NCBI RefSeq assembly: GCF_030409335.1 | Contig: NZ_JAUFPN010000178.1 | Location: forward strand, 55,947 to 119,946 | Length of the DNA: 64,000 bases | DNA from: Paeniroseomonas aquatica | GTDB taxonomy: Bacteria; Pseudomonadota; Alphaproteobacteria; Acetobacterales; Acetobacteraceae | Direction: 5' to 3' | Part shown: positions 19,358-26,773 of the stretch, piece by piece | How positions within the stretch are numbered: the first letter of the stretch is position 1 | Layout of the letters: every line of letters starts with the position of its first letter | Position numbers and translations under genes: made by a program | Notes under the pieces: generated by a model | What the model saw: the letters and a program-made list of their open reading frames with translations, nothing else | Databases searched by the model: none | What the model was told of the DNA's origin: nothing

Positions 19358-20881
19358 TCAGCGCCAGAAGGGACTGGCCTGCAGCAGGCTGTCCCAGGCG
19401 TCCAGGGCGTGGCGGCGGGCGCGGCCGCTGCGGCCGGCGGCGAAGCCCTCCATCGCCCCCACCGCCCAGCCCGGCACCGCGCCACCCCTGCCCCGGCTCC
19501 CCTCGGCGGCCGCGCCCGGCGCCAGGCTGGCGACCAGGGCGCGGGCCACGGCGGTGTCGTTGGCCACCCCCAGCTCCTCCTGCAGCGCGGCCAGCCGGCG
19601 GAGGAAGCGCCGGGCCGCCTTGCCCGGCCAGAGCGGGGCGAAGAGCTCGGCCGCGTAGCGCAGCCGCTTGGCGTCCAGCCGCACCTCGTGCAGCGCCTCG
19701 GCGCCATGCGCCTCGATCGCCTCGCCGCGCTTGCGGAGGCGCTGCCAGCGCTTGTCCAGCAGCCCGGCGCCGAATTCGGCCAGCGGCTGGTCCAGCAGCG
19801 CGGCGCGGCCATCGGCCTCCGCGCCCTCCCGCCAGGGCCGCAGCAGCATCAGCGACAGCCCGGCCAGCACCAGGCGCGGGAAGGCCGGCCCGTCCAGCAG
19901 CCGGCCGAGGGAATCATAGGACTCGGCCCGGCGCGCCTCGGCGGCCTTCAGCAGGGCGGCCAGGCGGCGGTCGGGGCCGATCGCCTCGGCCGCGGCGGCG
20001 GCGGTGCCGGCCAGGAACACGTCCCAGTCCCGCGCCGGGCCGAGCGCCCCGGCCAGGGCGGCGAGGCCGGCGTCGAATCCGGCGACCGCCGGGCAGCCCG
20101 CGGCGGGGCGGAAGGACTTCAGCACCGAGCGCAGCCGGCGCAGCGCCACCCGGGTCTGGTGGACGCCCTCCATCCCGGCGCCGGGGCGGCAGCCGGGGGC
20201 ATGGCTCAGCATGGCTTCCAGCAGGTGGCCCAGCGCCGCCTGCAGCGCCGCCTCCACCGTGCCGGCATCGGCCAAGGCCGGGGCGCCACGGCGGCGCGGC
20301 CGGGGCGCCTCGCCCCGGGCCAGGGCGCGGCCTTCCTCGGCCAGGCTGGCGGTGGCCGGCAGCAGGTGCAGGTCGGCCGCCAGCGCCGCCGCCCGGGCCA
20401 GCACCGCCTCGGCCGGGCCGGTGAGGCGCAGCCGGGCCACCGGCGTCTCGGCGGCGACGGCGCGCAGCTTGCCGGCCAGCAGCTCGGCCTCGACCTCGCC
20501 CAGCTGCATCAGGCTGCGGCGGCCGCTGAAGGCGGCGATCGGCACCAGCGCCGCATCCTCGGGCGGCAGGCCGTCCCGGGGCGGCACCGGCTCGGCCGGC
20601 GTGCCGGGGCGCCAGGCCTGGCCGGCGGCGGGCATGCTGCGCAGCAGCTGGCGCTCGCCCTTCGCCGGGGCGGCCAGCGCCAGGCCGGCGGCCGCCAGGC
20701 TGCCCTCGGCGGTGTCCAGCCAGATCAGCTCCTCCGCCAGGCTGCGGCTGCGCCCGGCCCGCGCCGTGGCGATGGCGGCATGCCGCGGCAGCCGCTGGGC
20801 GGCGGCCGGGTCGAGGGCGAATTCGAGGCTGACGGAGGCGGGAGTCGTGGCCGGCGGATCGGGCTCGGCGGGGGGCGGCAT
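19358..20881 (-). CDS. CYTH-like and CHAD domain protein
   Basis: A 507-aa protein. The C-terminal CHAD domain (about 225-500) shows its two histidine/basic signatures, GVHQTRVALRRLRSVLKSF and LHEVRLDAKRLRYAAELF, helices known to bind polyphosphate. The N-terminal third (about 15-200) is a diverged CYTH/triphosphatase-type domain: SLEFALDP replaces the usual ExExK metal motif, so catalysis is doubtful. It may target polyphosphate granules. The ATG at 20881 starts a proline-rich leader; a far longer in-frame extension is non-coding. It lies 26 bases downstream of the SixA-like phosphatase gene, probably the same transcript. Confidence 0.83.
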   Translation of the reverse strand: MPPPAEPDPPATTPASVSLEFALDPAAAQRLPRHAAIATARAGRSRSLAEELIWLDTAEGSLAAAGLALAAPAKGERQLLRSMPAAGQAWRPGTPAEPVPPRDGLPPEDAALVPIAAFSGRRSLMQLGEVEAELLAGKLRAVAAETPVARLRLTGPAEAVLARAAALAADLHLLPATASLAEEGRALARGEAPRPRRRGAPALADAGTVEAALQAALGHLLEAMLSHAPGCRPGAGMEGVHQTRVALRRLRSVLKSFRPAAGCPAVAGFDAGLAALAGALGPARDWDVFLAGTAAAAAEAIGPDRRLAALLKAAEARRAESYDSLGRLLDGPAFPRLVLAGLSLMLLRPWREGAEADGRAALLDQPLAEFGAGLLDKRWQRLRKRGEAIEAHGAEALHEVRLDAKRLRYAAELFAPLWPGKAARRFLRRLAALQEELGVANDTAVARALVASLAPGAAAEGSRGRGGAVPGWAVGAMEGFAAGRSGRARRHALDAWDSLLQASPFWR

Positions 20882-20907
20882 GGCGGGATCGGTCGTCTCG
20901 GATCGGG

Positions 20908-21447
20908 TCAGGCCGGTTGCTCCGCGGCAGAGAGGTCGCGCGGCGCCAGGAAGCGGACCAGCCTTCCGCCGCCGGCGGCGAGCTGGCGCCAGGGCGAGGC
21001 GATGGTGAATTCGGCCAGCGCCCCGGTCGGGTAGCCCTCCGCCAGGCGCCGGGCATCGGCGCCGCCGCGGGCCAGGGTGGCCGGGTCGGCCAGGGCCAGG
21101 GCCAGGTCGTGCAGGCCGGGGTTGTGGCCGATCAGCAGCAGGCTGCGCGCCGTCTCCGGCACCCGCCGCAGCTCGTCCAGGAGCTGCTGCCAGGGTGCCA
21201 GGTAGAGCGCATCCATCGGCTCGACCAGCGCGCCATCCTCGAAGGGGGTCAGCGCCTCCAGCGTCTGCAGGGTGCGGCGGGCCGAGGAGACGAAGACGAT
21301 ATCGGGCGAGAGCCGCAGCTCCCGCATCGCCTCCGCCATCGCCTGGGCGGAACGGCGGCCGCGCGCATTGAGCGGTCGGGCGTGGTCGGGCAGCGCCGGA
21401 TCGTCCCAGGAGGACTTCGCGTGCCGCAACAGCAGGAGCTGGCGCAT
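20908..21447 (-). CDS. SixA-like histidine phosphatase
   Basis: Histidine-phosphatase superfamily protein of 179 aa, starting MRQLLLLRHAKSSWDDP, with the catalytic RHA motif at the N-terminus. The rest of the site is SSARRTLQTLEAL (second Arg), then LLLIGHNPGLHDLAL (second catalytic His). SixA-type enzymes remove phosphate from phosphohistidine on phosphotransfer proteins; the substrate here is unknown. A GTG 18 bases upstream is an alternative start. It is followed by the CHAD gene, so the pair may be linked to phosphate or polyphosphate biology (inference), and is divergent from the SDR operon. Confidence 0.87.
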   Translation of the reverse strand: MRQLLLLRHAKSSWDDPALPDHARPLNARGRRSAQAMAEAMRELRLSPDIVFVSSARRTLQTLEALTPFEDGALVEPMDALYLAPWQQLLDELRRVPETARSLLLIGHNPGLHDLALALADPATLARGGADARRLAEGYPTGALAEFTIASPWRQLAAGGGRLVRFLAPRDLSAAEQPA

Positions 21448-21560
21448 CGGGGGCGATCCTGCCACGGCGCCGCGGCTTTGTCCCGCCTATTGCGCCCCGC
21501 CGCCCCTTCCATGGCCGCGGCGAGGTCCCATCTCGGCGCGACAGACGTCGAGGAACGGGC

Positions 21561-22283
21561 ATGGCCGGAGCTGTTGTTATCCTGGGCGCCACCGGCGGCA
21601 TCGGCGGGGCGCTGGCCCGGCGGGTGGCGACGCGCGGCGGGTCCCCCTTCCTCATCGGCCGCGACGCCGGGACGCTGGAAGCGCTGGGACGCGAGCTCGG
21701 GGCGCCCTCGGCCGCCTGCGACGTCACCGACGCGGCGGCGCTCAAGGCGGCGCTGCAGGCGGCTGGCACCCCCCTCGCCGGCCTCGCCTTCTGCATCGGC
21801 TCGATCGTGATGAAGCCGCTGGCCCGGGCGACGGCGGCGGATTTCGCCACCGCCTTCGCGCTCAACGTCACCGCCGCGGCGCTGGCGGTGCAGGCCGCCG
21901 CCCCGGCGCTCGCCGCCGGCCAGGGCAGCGTGGTGCTCTTCTCCTCGGTCGCGGCGCGGGCCGGATTCCCGGGCCATGCCGTCATCGGCGCCGCCAAGGC
22001 GGCGGTCGAGGGGCTGACGGTGGCGCTGGCGGCCGAGCTGGCCCCGGCGGTCCGGGTCAATTGCATCGCCCCCAGCCTGACCCGCACCGGCATCGCCGAG
22101 CCGATGACGAAGAACCCGCAGATGGCCGAGGCCATCGCCAGGCTGCACCCCATCCCCCGCCTGGGCGAGCCGGAGGACGCCGCCGCGCTCGCCGACTTCC
22201 TGCTGTCCGAGGCCTCGGGCTGGATCACCGGCCAGGTCATCGGCGTCGACGGCGGCCGCTCCACGCTGCGGGGAAAGGGCTGA
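21561..22283 (+). CDS. SDR-family protein lacking the catalytic tyrosine
   Basis: Rossmann-fold protein (240 aa) with the nucleotide motif GATGGIGGAL, the NNAG-equivalent FCIGS, the conserved Ser in LFSSVAA, and the C-terminal ASGWITGQVIGVDGG. In the catalytic YxxxK the Tyr is replaced by Ile (AVIGAAK; codons GTC ATC GGC GCC GCC AAG), so normal SDR catalysis is unlikely unless another residue substitutes. The ATG at 21561 has GAGGAACG upstream. Its TGATG overlap with the DUF6134 gene, and the same arrangement before the photolyase gene, make a tightly coupled three-gene unit. Confidence 0.85.
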   Translation: MAGAVVILGATGGIGGALARRVATRGGSPFLIGRDAGTLEALGRELGAPSAACDVTDAAALKAALQAAGTPLAGLAFCIGSIVMKPLARATAADFATAFALNVTAAALAVQAAAPALAAGQGSVVLFSSVAARAGFPGHAVIGAAKAAVEGLTVALAAELAPAVRVNCIAPSLTRTGIAEPMTKNPQMAEAIARLHPIPRLGEPEDAAALADFLLSEASGWITGQVIGVDGGRSTLRGKG

Positions 22284-22882
22284 TGCGGCGCCGCCACCTG
22301 CCGCTCATGGCGCTCCCCATCCTGGCCCGCCCGGCGCTGGCCGCACCCGGCGAGCTGCGCTTCCGCATCATGCGGGAGGGCTCGGCCATCGGCACCCATA
22401 CCGTCACCTTCACCGAGGCCGCGGGCGGGCTCACCGCCCATACCCTGGTCGCCATCCAGGTGAAGCTGATGGGCATCACCGTCTTCCGCCTGACCCACGA
22501 CTTCACCGAGACTTGGGCCGGCAACCGCCTCGCCGCCCTCGCCTCCCGCCACGACCGCAACGGCACCGTCACCAGCCTCAGCGCCCGGGCCGAGAGCAAC
22601 GCCCTGCTGGTCCAGGGCCCGGCCGGGCCGCAGCGGCTGCCGGCCGAGGCGGCGCCGTTGAGCTGGTGGGACAGCCACCGCTTCGGCGGCCCGCTGTTCG
22701 ACAACGAGACCGGCAAGCCGCTCGCCCTCCAGTGGAGCCGCAGCGCCCTGCCCGGCGGCGGCACCCGCTGGCGCGCCTCGGGCCCGGAGGAGAGCGAGGG
22801 CAGCTATGCCGCCGACGGCACCTGGCTCGCCTGGAGGACCAAGGGCGACGACGGCAGCCTGGTGACCTACGAGCGGCTCTGA
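22283..22882 (+). CDS. DUF6134 family secreted protein
   Basis: A 199-aa protein with an arginine-led signal peptide (MRRRHLPLMALPILARPALA), so exported to the periplasm. The mature part resembles DUF6134: RFRIMREGSAIGTHTVTF, FTETWAGNRLAALASRHDR, then LSWWDSHRFGGPLFDNETG and a closing WRTKGDDGSLVTYERL. Function unknown; the beta-rich pattern suggests a lipocalin or beta-sandwich-like fold. It starts inside the SDR stop (TGATG) and stops inside the photolyase start (TGATG). That makes it part of the photolyase unit even though it acts in another compartment. Confidence 0.78.
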   Translation: MRRRHLPLMALPILARPALAAPGELRFRIMREGSAIGTHTVTFTEAAGGLTAHTLVAIQVKLMGITVFRLTHDFTETWAGNRLAALASRHDRNGTVTSLSARAESNALLVQGPAGPQRLPAEAAPLSWWDSHRFGGPLFDNETGKPLALQWSRSALPGGGTRWRASGPEESEGSYAADGTWLAWRTKGDDGSLVTYERL

Positions 22883-24420
22883 TGGGCCTGCTGCGGGTTC
22901 TGCTCGGGGACCAGCTGACGCCCGGGGTCTCGGCCCTGGCCGGGCTCGACCCGGCCGCCGACGTGGTGCTGCTGGCCGAGGTGATGGGCGAGTGCGCCTA
23001 TGTCCCGCACCACAAGCAGAAGCTGGTGCTGGTGCTCTCGGCGATGCGGCACTTCGCCGCGGCGCTCGAGGCCCGCGGCGTGCGGGTCGACTACGTCCGG
23101 CTTGATGATCCGGCCAATACCGGCACGCTGTCCGGCGAGGTCGCCCGCGCCGTGGCCCGCCATCGCCCGGCCGGCATCGTCGCCACCTTCCCCGGCGAGT
23201 ACCGGGTCCTGGCCGACATGCGCGGCTGGGAGGAGGCGACCGGCCTGCCGGTCGACATCCGCGACGACGACCGCTTCCTCGCCGATCTCGGCTGGTTCCA
23301 GCGCTGGGCCCAGGGCCGCAAGCAGCTGCGGATGGAATTCTTCTACCGCGAGATGCGGCGCGAGACCGGCCTGCTGATGGAGGGCGAGGCGCCCGCCGGC
23401 GGCGCCTGGAACTACGATGCCGAGAACCGCCGCAGGCTCGACCGCGGCGTGGTCCCCCCCGCCCCCCGGCGCTTCGCCCCGGATGCGGTGACGCGCGAGG
23501 TGATGGCCCTCGTCGAGGCCCGCTTCCCCGCCAATTTCGGCACGCTGGAGGAATTCGCCTGGCCGGTGACGGCGGCCGAGGCGGAGGCGGCGCTGGCCGA
23601 TTTCATCGCCCATCGGCTGCCCCGCTTCGGCGACTACCAGGATGCCATGGCGAGCGGCCAGCCGGTGCTCTTCCATGCCCTGGTCTCGACCAGCATGAAC
23701 CTCGGCCTGCTCTCGCCACGGGCCTGCTGCGAGGCGGCTGAGGCGGCCTGGCGGGCCGGCGCCGCGCCGCTGAACGCGGTGGAGGGCTTCATCCGGCAGA
23801 TCCTCGGCTGGCGGGAATACGTGCGGGGGATCTACTGGCTGAAGATGCCGGCCTATGCCGGGCTGAACGCGCTGGAGGCGACGCGGCCGCTGCCCTGGTC
23901 CTGGTGGGGCGGCGAGACCCGGATGAACTGCATCCGCCAGACCGTGCGGCAGACCCGCGACATGGCCTATGCCCACCACATCCAGCGGTTGATGGTCACC
24001 GGCAATTTCGCCCTCCTCGCCGGGCTGGACCCGGCGGCGGTGAACGAATGGTACCTGGCGGTCTACGCCGATGCCTATGAATGGGTCGAGCTGCCCAATA
24101 CCCACGGCATGGTGCTGCACGCCGATGGCGGGGTCATGGCGAGCAAGCCCTATGCGGCCAGCGGCGCCTACATCAACCGCATGTCCGACTACTGCCGCGG
24201 CTGCGCCTATGACGTGAAGCAGTCGACCGGTCCCGACGCCTGCCCCTTCAACGCGCTCTACTGGGACTTCCTCGCCCGCCACGCCCAGCGCTTCGCCGGC
24301 AACAACCGGCTGGCGATGCCCTTGCAGACCCTGCGGAAGATGCCGGCGGAGAAGCTCGCCGGGCTGCGCGCCCAGGCCGCGGCCTTCCTCGCCGGGCCGG
24401 AGCTGCGCCCCGACCCCTGA
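22882..24420 (+). CDS. phrB: Fe-S bacterial cryptochrome/(6-4) photolyase family protein
   Basis: A 512-aa flavoprotein of the FeS-BCP (CryPro/PhrB) group. It binds FAD, a deazaflavin- or lumazine-type antenna and a 4Fe-4S cluster, and in studied members repairs (6-4) photoproducts. The four cluster cysteines are present: one in RMNCIRQTV and three in YCRGCAYDVKQSTGPDACPF. Other family marks are LRVLLGDQLTPG at the N-terminus, HHKQKLVLVLSAMRHF, and the FAD region HHIQRLMVTGNFALL followed by VNEWYL. It is coupled to DUF6134 by TGATG. Repair versus photoreceptor function cannot be told from sequence alone. Confidence 0.92.
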   Translation: MGLLRVLLGDQLTPGVSALAGLDPAADVVLLAEVMGECAYVPHHKQKLVLVLSAMRHFAAALEARGVRVDYVRLDDPANTGTLSGEVARAVARHRPAGIVATFPGEYRVLADMRGWEEATGLPVDIRDDDRFLADLGWFQRWAQGRKQLRMEFFYREMRRETGLLMEGEAPAGGAWNYDAENRRRLDRGVVPPAPRRFAPDAVTREVMALVEARFPANFGTLEEFAWPVTAAEAEAALADFIAHRLPRFGDYQDAMASGQPVLFHALVSTSMNLGLLSPRACCEAAEAAWRAGAAPLNAVEGFIRQILGWREYVRGIYWLKMPAYAGLNALEATRPLPWSWWGGETRMNCIRQTVRQTRDMAYAHHIQRLMVTGNFALLAGLDPAAVNEWYLAVYADAYEWVELPNTHGMVLHADGGVMASKPYAASGAYINRMSDYCRGCAYDVKQSTGPDACPFNALYWDFLARHAQRFAGNNRLAMPLQTLRKMPAEKLAGLRAQAAAFLAGPELRPDP

Positions 24421-24448
24421 GGCGCCCCCCTCGACAGCCGCCGCCGGC

Positions 24449-24467
24449 GATGCCGCAATGCGGCATC
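24449..24467 (+). promoter_or_regulatory. Hairpin just upstream of the creatininase ribosome site
   Basis: GATGCCGC-AAT-GCGGCATC is a perfect 8-base stem with a 3-base loop. It ends two bases before the GAGGAG ribosome site of the downstream gene and has no T-run. It may end or protect the photolyase mRNA, or affect initiation at the next gene. Confidence 0.4.
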
Positions 24468-24484
24468 CCGAGGAGACCCGAGCC

Positions 24485-25252
24485 ATGAGCGCCTACGAAT
24501 TCGAATGGATGCGGCTGACCGCCGAGGAGCTGCGCGCCCGCGCCGCCGAGGATGCCATGGTCATCATCCCCGTCGCCTCCATGGAACAGCACGGCCCGCA
24601 CCTGGCGACCGGCGTCGACATCATCCTCGGCACCGCCGTCGCGCATGAGACGGCGAGGCGCCTGGCCGCGGCCGGCCAGCCCGTCGTCGTCACCCCCTGC
24701 GTCTGGACCGGCCTTGCCGAGCACCACATGGCCTTCGGCGGCACCGTGACGCTGGAGTACGAGAGCTTCGCCGGGGTGCTGCGGGGGATCGTGAGATCCG
24801 CCTCCCGCCACGGCTTCCGCAAGGTGATGCTGCTGAACGGCCATGGCGGCAATGCCGAGGCGGTCGCGGTCTGCGCCGGGGAATGCGCCATCGAATTCGG
24901 CATCAAGGTGGCCGGCGGCACCTACTGGCACGTGGTGCCCGAGGTGATCGGCCCGCTGCTGGACCGCCAGGCCGGGCTGATGCATGCCTGCGAGGCCGAG
25001 ACCAGCATGATCATGCACCTCCGCCCCGACAGCGTCCGCACCGGACGCCTGGCCGAGGCCTTCGGCCCGATGTCGACGCGCATCGAGGGCCAGCCGACCG
25101 GCCTCGCCATGCGGCGCTCCTTCAAGGCGCTGTCGCCCAGCGGCGTCATCGGCGACGCCCGCACCGCCACCGCCGAGAAGGGCGAGGCGCTGCTGGCCGC
25201 CATCGCGGGCAGGATGGCCGAGGTGCTGGCCAACCCGAAGCTCTGGGCATGA
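24485..25252 (+). CDS. Creatininase family metal-dependent amidohydrolase
   Basis: A 255-aa creatininase-fold enzyme. The metal-ligand motifs are intact: SMEQHGPHLATGVDI, GLAEHHMAFGGT, LLNGHGGNAEA and ACEAETSMIMHL. Family members cleave cyclic amides or formamides (creatininase, FAPy deformylase, mycofactocin MftE); which applies is not clear. A good GAGGAG ribosome site precedes the ATG at 24485. The stop overlaps the following GNAT gene by four bases (ATGA), so the two are coupled. Confidence 0.87.
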   Translation: MSAYEFEWMRLTAEELRARAAEDAMVIIPVASMEQHGPHLATGVDIILGTAVAHETARRLAAAGQPVVVTPCVWTGLAEHHMAFGGTVTLEYESFAGVLRGIVRSASRHGFRKVMLLNGHGGNAEAVAVCAGECAIEFGIKVAGGTYWHVVPEVIGPLLDRQAGLMHACEAETSMIMHLRPDSVRTGRLAEAFGPMSTRIEGQPTGLAMRRSFKALSPSGVIGDARTATAEKGEALLAAIAGRMAEVLANPKLWA

Positions 25253-25722
25253 GCCCGGATACGACCCCGGCGCTGCTGGTCGGCCATGCCGCCTGGGCGG
25301 CGCTGGCGGTGCCGCCCCCGGGCCATGCCTTCGCCCGCGAGGAGGGCCGGCTGGACCCGGCGGAATACACCGCCGTGGTCCGCGCCTCCGGCCTGGCGCG
25401 GCCGGTCGGGGACGCGGCGCGGATGGCGGCCATGGTCGCCGGCTCCAACCTCATCGTCACCGCGCGGGATGCGGCCGGCCGGCTGGTCGGCGCCGCCCGC
25501 AGCTTCACCGACTTCGCCTATGGCTGCTACCTGTCGGACCTCTGCGTCGACCCGGCGGCGCAGGGTCGGGGCATCGGCCGGGCGCTGATCGCCGAGACCA
25601 AGCGGATCATCGGCCCCGGCTGCATGCTGCTGCTGCTCTCGGCACCCGATCCCATGACCTGGTACCCGAAGCTCGGCATGGAGCCGGTGGCAAATGGTTT
25701 CATCATCCGCCGCGACGGCTGA
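25249..25722 (+). CDS. GNAT-family N-acetyltransferase
   Basis: A 157-aa acetyltransferase: acetyl-CoA binding motif AAQGRGIGRALIAETKR with the preceding strand YLSDLCVDP, then CMLLLLSAPDPMTWYPKLGM. The substrate is unknown. The ATG at 25249 overlaps the creatininase stop and fixes the start; the phase is open further upstream but that part is a shadow. A 69-base gap without a clear promoter separates it from the BrkB-like gene. Confidence 0.87.
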   Translation: MSPDTTPALLVGHAAWAALAVPPPGHAFAREEGRLDPAEYTAVVRASGLARPVGDAARMAAMVAGSNLIVTARDAAGRLVGAARSFTDFAYGCYLSDLCVDPAAQGRGIGRALIAETKRIIGPGCMLLLLSAPDPMTWYPKLGMEPVANGFIIRRDG

Positions 25723-25791
25723 AACCGCTGCCGCTCCCGGTAGTTCAACCTGAAGGCTTCGCGATGGCGGCGGGGCACAGGGTGAGGGTCG

Positions 25792-26769
25792 ATGCTGAAC
25801 CGGGTCTGGGCACTGCTGCGCGCGACGGTCGAGGGCTACATCGAGGACGAGGCGATGGGCCGCGGCGCCGCCATCGCCTACTACACCATCTTCTCGATCG
25901 CCCCGCTGCTGGTCATCGCCACCGCCACCGCCGGGTTCTTCTTCGGCGAGGCCGCGGTGCAGGGCGCCCTGGCCGAGGAATTGCGCGGCCTGCTCGGCGT
26001 CACCGGCGCCGAGGCGGTCGAGGCCATGGTCCGCGGCGCGAACAACCGCACCTCCGGCACCATCGCCACGCTGATCGGCGTGGCGACGCTGCTGCTGACC
26101 GCGAGCGGCGTCTTCGGCGAGCTGCAGTCGGCGCTGAACGCCATCTGGCGGGTGCAGCCGGCCGAGGGCGACACCGTGACCCGGCTGATGCGGGCGAAGC
26201 TGGCCAGCCTCGGGCTGGTCGCCGCCACCGGCTTCCTGCTGCTGGTCTCGCTGGTCGCCAGCGCCGTGCTCTCGGCCATCGCCACCTGGTTCGACTCGGT
26301 GCTGCCCGGCACCCTGCTCCTGCTCGGGCTGGCGAATTTCCTGCTGTCCTTCCTGATGGTCGCGGTGCTGTTCGGGGCGATCTACAAGATCCTGCCGGCC
26401 CGCCCGGTCGCCTGGCGGGACGTGACGGTGGGCGCGCTGGTCACCGCGATGCTGTTCACCATCGGCAAGTCGCTGATCGGCTGGTACGTCGGCAGCAGCA
26501 GCTTCGGCACCGGCTACGGCGCCGCCGGGGCGCTGATGATCGTGCTGCTCTGGGTCTACTACTCTGCCCAGGTCTTCCTGCTCGGCGCCGAGTTCACCCG
26601 CGCCTGGGGCGGCTTCCACGGCACCGAGGCGGCGGTCGCGGCGCTCTCCGAGCCGGCCCAGCCGCGCCAGCACCTCCGCCAGCAGCAGAAGAAGACCGAG
26701 GCCGGGCATTTCCTCGGCGGCGCCGCGGCCATGGCGCTGGTGATGGCGGTCTTCCGCCGCCGGCGCTGA
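25792..26769 (+). CDS. YihY/BrkB (Rbn-like) integral membrane protein
   Basis: A 325-aa inner-membrane protein with about six hydrophobic segments and the YihY/BrkB pattern: GRGAAIAYYTIFSIAPLLVI near the start, then FGELQSALNAIW, WRDVTVGALVTAMLF and the end segment VYYSAQVFLLGAEFTRAW. Older annotation as ribonuclease BN is not supported for this family; transport or envelope roles are suggested but unproven. A charged Gln/Lys tail follows the last main segment. The gene converges on recQ with only four bases between stops. Confidence 0.88.
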   Translation: MLNRVWALLRATVEGYIEDEAMGRGAAIAYYTIFSIAPLLVIATATAGFFFGEAAVQGALAEELRGLLGVTGAEAVEAMVRGANNRTSGTIATLIGVATLLLTASGVFGELQSALNAIWRVQPAEGDTVTRLMRAKLASLGLVAATGFLLLVSLVASAVLSAIATWFDSVLPGTLLLLGLANFLLSFLMVAVLFGAIYKILPARPVAWRDVTVGALVTAMLFTIGKSLIGWYVGSSSFGTGYGAAGALMIVLLWVYYSAQVFLLGAEFTRAWGGFHGTEAAVAALSEPAQPRQHLRQQQKKTEAGHFLGGAAAMALVMAVFRRRR

Positions 26770-26773
26770 GCGT

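Noticed and set aside
21561..22283. Treating the tyrosine-less SDR as a pseudogene
   Set aside because: The frame is intact at full length, with cofactor motif, Ser and Lys retained and tight coupling to its neighbours; loss of one catalytic residue alone does not show decay.
20882..22678. N-terminal extension of the CHAD protein to 22678
   Set aside because: It would run antisense through the SDR and DUF6134 genes and has no domain; the ATG at 20881 gives a normal CHAD-protein layout.
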